NCBI RefSeq assembly: GCF_026162645.1
Contig: NZ_JAOTBE010000041.1
Coordinates: 1-32,152 of the forward strand
Direction of reading: 5' to 3'
Source: Paracoccus rhizosphaerae
GTDB taxonomy: Bacteria; Pseudomonadota; Alphaproteobacteria; Rhodobacterales; Rhodobacteraceae
DNA: 32,152 nucleotides
Part shown: positions 17,814 through 25,265 of the stretch, piece after piece
Numbering within the stretch: the stretch's first letter is position 1
Layout: each line of letters opens with the position of its first letter
Translations under genes and position numbers: made by a program
The notes under the pieces: model-generated
What the model was told of the DNA's origin: nothing
Seen by the model: only the letters and a program-made list of their open reading frames with translations
The model's database searches: none

Positions 17814-19094
17814 ATGAGCAGGCTGCGGGCACATGACCCGGCAGAGGGGTTCGCGCAGGTGGAGGTGAACACTTCCTTCCTCGACGACGACACGCGTTTG
17901 GGCGACCTCATGCGGGGAGAGCGCGCGACATTGGGCAAGTCACTGCTCGATGTCCAGCGAGAGTTGCGCATCCGCGCGTCTTATGTCGCCGCCATTGAAA
18001 ACTGCGATATCTCGGCCTTCGACACGCCCAGCTTCATCGCGGGATATGTTCGGTCCTATGCGCGCTATCTGGGCATGGACCCGGACTGGACGTTCCGCCG
18101 CTTCTGCCAAGAGTCGGGGTTCCAGCCGACGCATGGCATGGCCGCCTCGGCCTCGGGTCCCAAGCCCGCGAGGCGGCCGTCCGATCCGGCCGAGGCGCTG
18201 GCCAATCCGCGTGCGCTGTTCATCCCGCAAGAGCGCAGCTTCTGGGCCGATGTCGAGCCACGGGCGATCGGCGCCGTCCTCGTGCTGTTGGCGGTGATTG
18301 CTGGGCTGGGCTATGGCGGGTGGGCCGTCCTGCAAGAGGTTCAGCGAGTCACGCTGCTGCCTGGCGACGAACTTCCCGCTGTCGTCACCGCGCTTGACCC
18401 GACTGAGGGTGCCGGCCTTTCCGACCCCGAGCTCGTACAGTCCGAGGGGCGCGACATCGCGCAGTCGCTGCCGCAGCCCGAGGCGCTGGACCGCCTCTAT
18501 CGGCCGCAGATCCTCGAGGCGCCGGTCCTGACGGCGCGGGACGGTCCCATTGCGGCCATCGATCCGGGGCTGATGGACAGCGGTGCGACGATCGACCAGG
18601 TGATCGCATCGGTGGGCAGCGCCGCTTCGACGCAACCGGCGGCGGAGTTCAATCCCGCAGACTTTCTCGGCCCTGTCGCCCCGCCGCGTCTGGCACAGGC
18701 CCCGGCCGAGCCGGGGGTGCGGACTGTTGCCCCTGACGCCGCGCAGCTGGAGCTGCTGTCGGTGCGTCCCGCCTGGGTGCGGGTGACCTCTGCCGACGGC
18801 ACGGTGCTGCTTGAAAAGATCATGGACGCCGGCGAACGCTTTGCCCTGCCTCGGCTGGAGGAGCCGCCGCTGCTGCGTACAGGGAATTCGGGCGCGGTCT
18901 ATTTCGCGGTCAACGGCCAGGCTTACGGGCCCGCTGCCCCTGGCGCGCAGGTCGTCAGCAAGATCGAGCTGTCGGTGGACAATCTGACCGGAAAGTTCGC
19001 CTTGGCTGACCTGTCCGCCGATCCCGAGCTGGCCAACATGGTCGCGGTGGCGCAGATTGCCATACCGGCGGGGCAGGAATCGACCGTCGAATAG
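17814..19094 (+). CDS. RodZ-like membrane protein (HTH_25 plus DUF4115)
   Basis: A 426-residue inner-membrane protein. Residues about 28-100 form an N-terminal cytoplasmic Xre/RodZ-type helix-turn-helix (LGDLMRGERATLGKSLLDVQ, ELRIRASYVAAIEN, then FIAGYVRSYARYLGMDP). One membrane helix follows at about 151-173 (AIGAVLVLLAVIAGLGYGGW). A long proline- and alanine-rich periplasmic linker then leads to a C-terminal DUF4115-like beta domain (about 310-385) with LSVRPAWVRVTSADG and ALPRLEEPPLLRTGNSGAV. RodZ links MreB filaments to the cell-wall elongation machinery. GAGG at 17802-17805 sets the start. In many relatives ispG follows rodZ; here it does not, and a convergent dipeptidase gene is next. 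Confidence 0.85.
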   Translation: MSRLRAHDPAEGFAQVEVNTSFLDDDTRLGDLMRGERATLGKSLLDVQRELRIRASYVAAIENCDISAFDTPSFIAGYVRSYARYLGMDPDWTFRRFCQESGFQPTHGMAASASGPKPARRPSDPAEALANPRALFIPQERSFWADVEPRAIGAVLVLLAVIAGLGYGGWAVLQEVQRVTLLPGDELPAVVTALDPTEGAGLSDPELVQSEGRDIAQSLPQPEALDRLYRPQILEAPVLTARDGPIAAIDPGLMDSGATIDQVIASVGSAASTQPAAEFNPADFLGPVAPPRLAQAPAEPGVRTVAPDAAQLELLSVRPAWVRVTSADGTVLLEKIMDAGERFALPRLEEPPLLRTGNSGAVYFAVNGQAYGPAAPGAQVVSKIELSVDNLTGKFALADLSADPELANMVAVAQIAIPAGQESTVE

Positions 19095-19099
19095 GAGGA

Positions 19100-19120
19100 G
19101 GCCGGACGACGCGTCCGGCC
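19100..19120. terminator. Bidirectional hairpin between the RodZ-like and M19 genes
   Basis: GGCCGGACG (19100-19108) and CGTCCGGCC (19112-19120) form a perfect 9-bp stem with a 3-base loop, in the 31-bp gap between converging stops. No T-tract follows on either strand. Confidence 0.6.
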
Positions 19121-19125
19121 GCCGC

Positions 19126-20175
19126 TCAGGCCTTCCAGGTTCGCTGCAGGACCGAAATCCAGTTTTCGCACGCGATCTTGCGGATCAGGTCGTCGCCATA
19201 GCCATGCGCCGTCATCGCCCGGATCAGCGCGGGCAGGGCGGCCGCATCGCCAAGATCGCGCGGCATCAGTGCCCCGTCAAAGTCAGACCCCAGTGCCACG
19301 CCATCCTCGCCCAGGATGCCGATCAAATGGTCCAGATGTCGCAGCATGATGCCAAGATCCTCGAGCGGCTGGCGCCGCCCGTCGGGCCGCAGGAAGCTGG
19401 AGGCGAAGTTCAGTCCGACCAGCCCGCCGCTCTCGGCGATCTGGCGCAGCTGCCGGTCTGTCAGGTTGCGGCTGCTGGGGCTGATGTCGTGGACGCAGCT
19501 GTGGCTGGCGACCAGCGGGGCGTCGGACAGCCGGGCCACATCCTCGAATCCTGCCTGATTCAGGTGCGACAGGTCCAGCATGATGCCTAGGGCGTTGCAG
19601 TCGTGAACCAGCCGGCGCCCCGCATCCGTCAGTCCGCCCCCAATGTCAGGTGAGGACGGGAATGCGAAGGGCACTCCTTCGGCATAGGCGGTCGGCCGCG
19701 ACCAGACAGGCCCAAGCGACCGCAGCCCGGCAGCATGCCACAGGTGCAGCGCGTCCGGATCGCGAATTGCCTCAGCGCCTTCCATGTGCATGATCGCGGC
19801 AATGCGACCAGCCGCGATGCAGGCGCGCAGTTGCGCCACGTCGCGCACCACCTCCAGCGTGCCGGTGCGTTCCAGCGATAGCAGAGCGGCGGCCTGTTCG
19901 AAGGCATGGGGCAGCGCTTCGTCATGCGGGATCTGGTCGGGCAGGTCCATCGCGAAAGGAGGGTTTTCCATCAGGCGGACCGCGTCGGTGTCGTTCGGGC
20001 CCATCGGCGCCGGAATCCAGATCGCAAAGAACCCGCCAACCATGCCGCCGGCGCGCATGCGCGGCAGGTCCAGATGGCCGGTGCCATCCCCTTCGAGCCA
20101 GACGCGCGCACCGCCGCTGCCAGCGGCGACCACGCGCTGCAGGGAATCGTTGTGGCCGTCAAAGACAGGTATCAT
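19126..20175 (-). CDS. Membrane dipeptidase family (peptidase M19), soluble form
   Basis: A 349-residue zinc dipeptidase of the renal-dipeptidase family, without a signal peptide. The N-terminal metal motif is FDGHNDSL (H8, D10), and the bridging glutamate is in IMHMEGAEAI. Histidine ligands are expected in LDLSHLNQAG and in PLVASHSCVHDISP. The C-terminal ALGSDFDGALMPRDLGD matches the GSDFDG block of the family. The start at 20175 (MIPVFDGHND) is favoured because AAAGGA lies seven bases upstream; a longer frame to 20232 has no such site and adds a Cys/Arg-rich unlikely N-terminus. It diverges from the ABM gene. A second, membrane-anchored M19 enzyme lies near 28.2-29.4 kb. Confidence 0.93.
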   Translation of the reverse strand: MIPVFDGHNDSLQRVVAAGSGGARVWLEGDGTGHLDLPRMRAGGMVGGFFAIWIPAPMGPNDTDAVRLMENPPFAMDLPDQIPHDEALPHAFEQAAALLSLERTGTLEVVRDVAQLRACIAAGRIAAIMHMEGAEAIRDPDALHLWHAAGLRSLGPVWSRPTAYAEGVPFAFPSSPDIGGGLTDAGRRLVHDCNALGIMLDLSHLNQAGFEDVARLSDAPLVASHSCVHDISPSSRNLTDRQLRQIAESGGLVGLNFASSFLRPDGRRQPLEDLGIMLRHLDHLIGILGEDGVALGSDFDGALMPRDLGDAAALPALIRAMTAHGYGDDLIRKIACENWISVLQRTWKA

Positions 20176-20300
20176 GGCGTCGTCCTTTCGCTTCCTCGGC
20201 CGCAGATTGCACGTCCTGCAGTTCGGCCGCAATGCTTTGCGCTGCGGTGCGTCCGCGCTAGGCTGCCTGGCAGAGCCAAGCCAGCAGAAGGACGCCAGCC

Positions 20301-20621
20301 ATGCCCACGATCAACGCCGACTTTCAGGGTCAGACGGTCATCACCACCTTCGAGGTGACGCCAGGCAGCGCCCATGACGTGCTGGATCTGCTGACGGATG
20401 CATGGTCGCAGGTCATCAGCCGCCAGCCCGGTTGCCTTGGTGGCGCGATCCACCTGAACGACGCCCAAACCCGCATTGCGACCTATTCGCAATGGCGCGA
20501 CCGCCGCGACTATCAGGCGATGCTGCGCGATCCCGAAATGCGTCGCCGCAACCGTGACATCCACGCCATGTGCAAAAGCTTCGAACCCGTGATGTACGAG
20601 GTTCAGGGCGTCTATCCCTGA
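20301..20621 (+). CDS. Antibiotic biosynthesis monooxygenase (ABM)-domain protein
   Basis: A 106-residue dimeric alpha-beta barrel protein. It shows TVITTFEVTPGSAHDVLDLLTDA, then GCLGGAIHLNDAQTRIATYSQW, then a helix with DYQAMLRDPEMRRRNRDI, the layout of ABM/YgiN-type proteins. Members include quinol and haem oxygenases, but many have no known role, and key residues of a specific activity are not apparent. GAAGGA lies before the ATG. It is probably a monocistronic gene 74 bp before the ParA-like gene, on the same strand. Confidence 0.8.
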   Translation: MPTINADFQGQTVITTFEVTPGSAHDVLDLLTDAWSQVISRQPGCLGGAIHLNDAQTRIATYSQWRDRRDYQAMLRDPEMRRRNRDIHAMCKSFEPVMYEVQGVYP

Positions 20622-20695
20622 TGCTGCAGGTGCAGAAACAGGGTGCATTCGGCTGACGCGCTGCTAGGCTGGACCGAAATGAACGGAGGGACAGC

Positions 20696-21331
20696 ATGGC
20701 GGGCCGGATCATCACCGTGGCGCAACAGAAGGGCGGGTCCGGCAAGACCACGCTGGCGGTGAATCTGGCGGTCTGCCTGCACGCGCGGGGGCATTCGGTG
20801 GCGCTGGTCGATACGGACCCGCAGGGCAGCATGGGCCGCTGGTTCATGGAACGGATGCAGGCGCGGGGCGAGGACGAGGCGATGGATTTTTCGACCTCGT
20901 CCGCCTGGGGGGCCAGCTACGAATCCGAGAAGCTGAAAAGGCGCTTCGACTTCGTGATCATCGACACGCCGCCCAAGATCGACAGCGACCTGCGGCCGGC
21001 GCTGCGGGTGGCCGACCTGGTGCTGGTCCCGGTGGCCAGCAGCCATGTCGACCTATGGGCGACCGAGGGCGTCATGGACCTGGCGCGGCGCGAAAAGGCC
21101 GAGGTGCTGGTAGTTTTGAACCGGACGCGGCCCAACACCCGGCTTTCGGCCGAGGTGGCGCAGAAGGCGGCCGATCTTGGCGCTGCGGTGGCGGCCGTGC
21201 AGGTGTCGAACCGCGTCAGCTATGCCGAGAGCCTTGGCCAGGGACTGGGTGCGATCGAGCGTGCGCGGACGGGGCCCGTGGTCGACGAGATGGCCGCGCT
21301 GACGGACGAAGTCCTGGCCGTAATGGCCTAG
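20696..21331 (+). CDS. ParA-like ATPase
   Basis: A 211-residue deviant-Walker ATPase of the ParA/MinD superfamily. The N-terminus reads GRIITVAQQKGGSGKTTLAVNLA (deviant Walker A KGGSGKTT, residues about 11-18), with ALVDTDPQGSMGRW as the A' motif and FVIIDTPPKI as Walker B. No ParB, centromere-like repeat or replication gene is adjacent, so this is an orphan ParA of the kind used to position cellular cargo or small plasmid-like elements; its cargo is unknown. GGAGGG lies six bases before the ATG. The TAG stop overlaps that of the converging sirtuin gene at the CTAG of 21328-21331. Confidence 0.9.
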   Translation: MAGRIITVAQQKGGSGKTTLAVNLAVCLHARGHSVALVDTDPQGSMGRWFMERMQARGEDEAMDFSTSSAWGASYESEKLKRRFDFVIIDTPPKIDSDLRPALRVADLVLVPVASSHVDLWATEGVMDLARREKAEVLVVLNRTRPNTRLSAEVAQKAADLGAAVAAVQVSNRVSYAESLGQGLGAIERARTGPVVDEMAALTDEVLAVMA

Positions 21332-22008
21332 CCGATCAGGCTGTCCACCCAGTCGGGAACCGTGCGGGTCGCGGGCCCAAGGATGCGGCGGTCGAAATCG
21401 CGGGCATTGCTGCTGGCGTCCATGTTGAGTTCCAGGCAGTCGGCACCGTTGCGCCCCGCATGCTGCGCGAAGCCTGCCGCGGGATACACGTTCCCCGACG
21501 TCCCGATTGCCACGAACAGATCAGCATCCTGAAGCGCCGCCCAGATCTCCTCCATGTGCTGCGGGATCTCTCCGAACCACACGATGTCCGGGCGCGTGGT
21601 GGGCCGGCTGCAGGCGGGGCAGAAATCCGTGACCGCCATCGTGGCCGGCGCGGGCCAGCGGTGGCCGCAGGCGGCACAGCAGGCGCGGTTCAGCGCGCCG
21701 TGCATGTGGATCACGCGGGGACTGCCGGCCCGTTCGTGCAGATCGTCGACGTTCTGCGTGACGAGCGTCAGGTCGTGATGCGCCGCCAGCCTGGCCAGCG
21801 CCTTGTGCGCGGCATTGGGTTGCGCGGCGGCGGCGGCCGCACGGCGCATGTCGTAGAAGCGCAGCACCAGGCCCGGATCGCGGGCGAAGGCCTCGGGCGT
21901 GGCGACGTCCTCGATCCGGTGCTGTTCCCACAGCCCGTCCGAGGCGCGGAACGTCGCAAGCCCGCTTTCGGCCGAGATCCCGGCGCCGGTCAGGACGGTG
22001 ATGCGCAT
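21328..22008 (-). CDS. cobB: SIR2-family NAD-dependent protein deacylase (class III, CobB/SIRT5-like)
   Basis: A 226-residue NAD-dependent lysine deacylase. The Rossmann start is VLTGAGISAESGLATFR (GAGIS at 8-12), with TQNVDDLHERAG and the catalytic histidine in VIHMHGAL (H103). Zinc cysteines are in RACCAACGHRW and FCPACSRP. FYDMRR contains the Y-x-x-R pair (Y52, R55) that in SIRT5 and E. coli CobB recognises succinyl/malonyl-lysine, suggesting desuccinylase activity as well as deacetylation. The ATG at 22008 lies four bases past the stop of the upstream small secreted protein gene; no strong SD is seen, so the two may be translationally coupled. It converges on the ParA-like gene. Confidence 0.92.
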   Translation of the reverse strand: MRITVLTGAGISAESGLATFRASDGLWEQHRIEDVATPEAFARDPGLVLRFYDMRRAAAAAAQPNAAHKALARLAAHHDLTLVTQNVDDLHERAGSPRVIHMHGALNRACCAACGHRWPAPATMAVTDFCPACSRPTTRPDIVWFGEIPQHMEEIWAALQDADLFVAIGTSGNVYPAAGFAQHAGRNGADCLELNMDASSNARDFDRRILGPATRTVPDWVDSLIG

Positions 22009-22012
22009 GGCC

Positions 22013-22315
22013 TCAGCGGCAGAGACGCTCGGCCTGGGTCGCAAAGTTACGATAGCGGCGCCAGAAGGCATTGTCGCTGTCGCGCTTGGAGGTGCGGACC
22101 TCTTGCGCGCGGTGCGGGTCGCGGAAGAACTGCGCTGCCTGGCGTTGGTCGGACCGCGACAGCGTCTGGTTCGCCACCTGCTGGATGCAGCCGCAGAGCG
22201 GCGCATTGCCGCGGGCGCGGTCGGACCGGACGCAGGCCGAGTCGATGGGCCCGGCCATGGCCAATGGCGTGGTCATGACGACCGCGGCGGCCGCGATGAT
22301 GAAACGGTTCAGCAT
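22013..22315 (-). CDS. Small secreted conserved protein
   Basis: A 100-residue protein with a Sec signal (MLNRFIIAAAAVVMTTPLAMA, cleavage after AMA) and a small mature domain with paired cysteines (ACVRSDRARG, PLCGCIQQVANQTLS) and an end RNFATQAERLCR. Similar short proteins are common in Rhodobacteraceae; I recall some database entries calling them arginine transporters, for which nothing here gives support. Function is unknown. GAGGAGAC lies a few bases before the ATG. It immediately precedes the sirtuin gene. Confidence 0.8.
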   Translation of the reverse strand: MLNRFIIAAAAVVMTTPLAMAGPIDSACVRSDRARGNAPLCGCIQQVANQTLSRSDQRQAAQFFRDPHRAQEVRTSKRDSDNAFWRRYRNFATQAERLCR

Positions 22316-22437
22316 GGACTGTCTCCTCGATTTCCGTGCGATTGACGGGCAGCCGGTTCACCCGGTCTCAGCGCCCTTGACGGTTCGGCAAGCCTAGCAG
22401 GAACGGGGCCGGCGCTCAATCACGCCAGCGTGCGTTT

Positions 22438-22626
22438 TCATGACGCGGGCGTCGGGCTGTATCCGGTCTCGATGATCGCCTGCCGGGCGGTGTCCGGATC
22501 GATGCCGGTGACGGTGACACGCTTGCGGTCCAGGTCCACTTGCGCTTGCCCCTCCTTTGCGGCAACGGCTTTCTCGACCGCTGCCTTGCAGTGACCGCAG
22601 GTCATGTCGGGAACGTCGAAGATCAT
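22438..22626 (-). CDS. Heavy-metal-associated (HMA) domain protein, CopZ-like
   Basis: A 62-residue cytoplasmic metal-binding protein: MIFDVPDMTCGHCKAAVEKAV carries the MxCxxC motif (C10, C13) of copper chaperones and HMA domains. The rest keeps the ferredoxin-like pattern (VDLDRKRVTVTG, AIIETGYSP). It probably binds Cu(I) and passes it to a P-type ATPase, but no copper ATPase gene is in the window. GGAGGA four bases before the ATG at 22626 fixes the start; a longer frame upstream is not supported. It diverges from the HAD hydrolase gene across 72 bp. Confidence 0.9.
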   Translation of the reverse strand: MIFDVPDMTCGHCKAAVEKAVAAKEGQAQVDLDRKRVTVTGIDPDTARQAIIETGYSPTPAS

Positions 22627-22698
22627 GGCTTCCTCCGAAGGTGAAAGCTGGATCATGGTGGCCGCATCGCCGGGTGGCAAGATTGGAAAGGAGCCGTC

Positions 22699-23394
22699 AT
22701 GATCGAGGCTATCGGGCTGGATGCCGATGACACCTTGTGGGAGAACGAGACCTTCTTCCGCGTGACCGAGGCCGAGTTCTGCGGCCTGCTGGCCGAACAC
22801 GGCGACGCCGAGGCAATCGCCGCGCGCCTGTTCGACACCGAGCGTGCGAACCTTGCGCACTATGGCTATGGCATCAAGGGCTTCATGCTGTCGATGATCC
22901 AGACTGCGGTCGAGCTGACCGACGGGGCGGTGGACGGGCGGACAATCAGCCGCATCCTAGAGCTGGGCCAGGAAATGCTGGCGCATCCGGTGAAGCTGCT
23001 GCCGGGTGTGCCCGAGGCGCTGGACCGCCTCACGGGCCGCACCCTCATCCTGATCACCAAGGGCGACCTAATGGACCAGGAACGCAAGGTCGCGGCCTCT
23101 GGCTTGGGCGAGCGATTCGCGGCCGTCGAGATCGTGGCCGACAAGACGCCCGAGGCCTATGCCCGCGTCCTGCACGGGCAGGGCGTCGCGCCCGAGCGGT
23201 TCCTGATGGCCGGCAACTCGATGCGCAGCGACGTGATCCCGGTGCTGGAGATCGGCGGCTGGGGCGTCTTCATCCCGCATGAACTGACCTGGCTGGTCGA
23301 GCGGGTTGACGCGCCAGACCATCCCCGGCTGCGGCAGCTGGGCAGCATGTCGGAACTGCCGGATCTGGTCGCCCGGCTGGAGGACGCGGCATGA
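22699..23394 (+). CDS. HAD-superfamily hydrolase
   Basis: A 231-residue phosphatase-like protein. Motif I is GLDADDTLWENE (nucleophile D8, general acid D10). The cap covers about residues 15-95. Motif II is LILITKGD, motif III includes the lysine in VADKTPEAYARVL, and motif IV is GNSMRSDVIPVLEIGG. The pattern resembles the YjjG/GPH-type branch acting on small phosphate esters; the substrate is unknown. AAAGGAG sits upstream of the ATG. The stop overlaps the transporter start (ATGA, 23391-23394), making an operon with it. Confidence 0.9.
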   Translation: MIEAIGLDADDTLWENETFFRVTEAEFCGLLAEHGDAEAIAARLFDTERANLAHYGYGIKGFMLSMIQTAVELTDGAVDGRTISRILELGQEMLAHPVKLLPGVPEALDRLTGRTLILITKGDLMDQERKVAASGLGERFAAVEIVADKTPEAYARVLHGQGVAPERFLMAGNSMRSDVIPVLEIGGWGVFIPHELTWLVERVDAPDHPRLRQLGSMSELPDLVARLEDAA

Positions 23395-24332
23395 CGGCAG
23401 GCGCTGCCACCGCGCGGCTTGGCGAGAGCGGCCAGGCGGCGCTGTTCATGATCGCCTCGATGGCGATGTTTTCGGTCGAGGACGCCTTCATCAAGACCCT
23501 GACCGGGGGCATACCGATCTGGCAGCTGCTGACCACGACGGGCGCGCTGGCAGCCGGCGTCTTCTGGCTGCGACTTGCTCGGCGCGGCGGGCGTCTGTGG
23601 ACGCGGGGGTTGCTGCACCCGATGGTCCTGATGCGCAATCTGGGAGAGGTGGTCGGCGCGGTCAGCTTCGTCACCGCGCTGGCGATCGGTGAACTGGCAT
23701 CGACCTCGGCCATCCTGCAGGTGCTGCCGCTGACCCTGGTCCTGGGTGCGGCGCTGTTTCTGGGCGAGAGGGTGGGCTGGCGACGGTGGGCCTCGGTCGC
23801 AGTGGGGTTTGCAGGCGTGCTGTTGATCTTGCGGCCCGGCACAGCGGCGTTCCAGCCGGCCATGCTGTGGGCGGTGGCGGGGGTCGCCGGGCTGACGCTG
23901 CGCGATCTGGCCACGCGGCGGGTGCCGAGGGACGTGGCGTCGGACCAGCTGTCGGCCTCGGCCTATGCGGCGATGGTGCCGGCGGGGCTGGTACTGGGCG
24001 CCGTAGGAGGGCAAGGGGCGGTCGTGCCGGACCTGACGCAGGTGGCGCTGCTGGCCGGCACGGTGGTGTTCGGCGTCCTGGGTTACGCAACACTGATTGC
24101 GGCGTCGCGGTTGGGAGAGGCCTCGGTCGTGGCGCCGTTCCGCTATACGCGTCTTGGCTTCGCGCTGCTGGTTGCGGCGCTGGTCTTTGGCGAGCGGCCA
24201 GACCTGCCGATGCTGATCGGGGCAGGGCTGATCGCTCTGGCGGGGATCTATACAATGTGGCGTGAGGCCGGGCTGCGGCGCGTGCGTATGGACGAGCAGG
24301 TCGACGGCCTGATCCGCCCCGGCCCGCGCTGA
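23391..24332 (+). CDS. EamA/DMT-superfamily transporter
   Basis: A 313-residue polytopic inner-membrane protein with two tandem EamA repeats, about ten predicted helices. The first repeat shows AALFMIASMAMFSVEDAFIK and later AIGELASTSAILQVLPLTLV, ALFLGERVGWRRWASVAVGF; the second shows ASRLGEASVVAPFRYTRLGF and LVFGERPDLPMLIGAGLI. DMT exporters move metabolites, amino acids or nucleosides; the substrate is unknown. It is co-translated with the HAD hydrolase, so the pair may act on one metabolite, but this is inference. Confidence 0.92.
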   Translation: MTAGAATARLGESGQAALFMIASMAMFSVEDAFIKTLTGGIPIWQLLTTTGALAAGVFWLRLARRGGRLWTRGLLHPMVLMRNLGEVVGAVSFVTALAIGELASTSAILQVLPLTLVLGAALFLGERVGWRRWASVAVGFAGVLLILRPGTAAFQPAMLWAVAGVAGLTLRDLATRRVPRDVASDQLSASAYAAMVPAGLVLGAVGGQGAVVPDLTQVALLAGTVVFGVLGYATLIAASRLGEASVVAPFRYTRLGFALLVAALVFGERPDLPMLIGAGLIALAGIYTMWREAGLRRVRMDEQVDGLIRPGPR

Positions 24333-24346
24333 GCAAGGGCAGGAAA

Positions 24347-24380
24347 GCCGCCCGCGGCCCCATCGAGGGGCCTTGGCGGC
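24347..24380. terminator. Interrupted hairpin after the EamA gene
   Basis: GCCGCC (24347-24352) pairs with GGCGGC (24375-24380), and inside it GGCCCC (24356-24361) pairs with GGGGCC (24367-24372) around ATCGA. This gives 12 paired bases with a small internal loop, 14 bases after the EamA stop. There is no T-tract. The rest of 24333-24505 is GC-rich with no gene. Confidence 0.5.
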
Positions 24381-24505
24381 TGCGCGACCCGTGCGGGATC
24401 GCGCGCGCGCCTTCGCAGCGTGGTCGGGAACCGCGGCCGACCCGTGCTCATTGTCCGGGCGGAGCCGCGTTGAAGGCGGTGCCGCGCAATCGGAAGGAGC
24501 ACGAC

Positions 24506-25201
24506 ATGCCAAAGGCGCTTATCATCCTGACGTCCCACGACACGCTTGGCGACAGCGGCGAGCCCACCGGGTTCTATTGGGAGGAACTGGCGGCGCCCTA
24601 CTGGATTCTGTCCGATGCCGGATACCGGGTCGAACTTGCCAGCATCAAAGGCGGCAGGCCACCGGCGGATCCGTCGTCGGAGGCCGACGAGGCGGTCACG
24701 GCCGCGGTGCGCCGGTTCTGGGCGGACGACGCGGCGATGCACCGGCTGGATCACACCGAGCGGGTTGAGGATGTCGAGGTGTCGGGCTGCGACATCGTGT
24801 TCCTGCCGGGTGGCCATGGCACGATGTGGGACTTGCCCGAGTCCGATGCGCTCGGCGCGCTTCTGGCCCGCGCCTGGGACGCGGGCGCCGTCGTCGGCGC
24901 GGTCTGCCACGGGCCAGCGGGCCTGCTGGCGGCCAAGCTGTCGTCGGGGGCACCGCTGGTCGAGGGGCGGCGCGTCGCAGGCTTTACCAATGCCGAGGAG
25001 GACGCCGTGGGTCTCTCCGATACGGTGCCGTTCCTGTTGCAGGAGCGCCTGAAGGCCTCGGGCGCCAGCTTCCAGTGCGGGCCGGACTGGCAGTCCTTCG
25101 CCGTATCGGACGGCAAGCTGGTGACGGGTCAGAACCCGGCGTCCTCGGCCGAAGTGGCGCGCCTGATGCTCGAGGCGGCCAACCTGCCGACGGTGCCGTG
25201 A
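24506..25201 (+). CDS. DJ-1/PfpI family protein (type 1 glutamine amidotransferase-like)
   Basis: A 231-residue cytoplasmic protein of the DJ-1/PfpI superfamily, close to the Hsp31/HchA-like class. Blocks are [28 protein letters not shown] (conserved Glu near 26-27), [16 protein letters not shown], and the nucleophile elbow [11 protein letters not shown] (C134, H135). Proteins of this class act as glyoxalase III, deglycase or chaperone. GGAAGGAG before the ATG at 24506 sets the start, discarding a 12-residue upstream extension. It stands 64 bp upstream of lepA on the same strand and may be co-transcribed with it. Confidence 0.9.
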   Translation: MPKALIILTSHDTLGDSGEPTGFYWEELAAPYWILSDAGYRVELASIKGGRPPADPSSEADEAVTAAVRRFWADDAAMHRLDHTERVEDVEVSGCDIVFLPGGHGTMWDLPESDALGALLARAWDAGAVVGAVCHGPAGLLAAKLSSGAPLVEGRRVAGFTNAEEDAVGLSDTVPFLLQERLKASGASFQCGPDWQSFAVSDGKLVTGQNPASSAEVARLMLEAANLPTVP

Positions 25202-25265
25202 TACAAACGGCGGGCGGGCGCGAAACCCTCTTTTCGCGGCTTGCGCGCACCTGTATAGCCCGGCC

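Noticed and set aside
16314..17834. N-terminal extension of the M20 peptidase to 17834
   Set aside because: The extra frame is antisense to hemA and lacks peptidase motifs. A good ribosome-binding site precedes the ATG at 16313.
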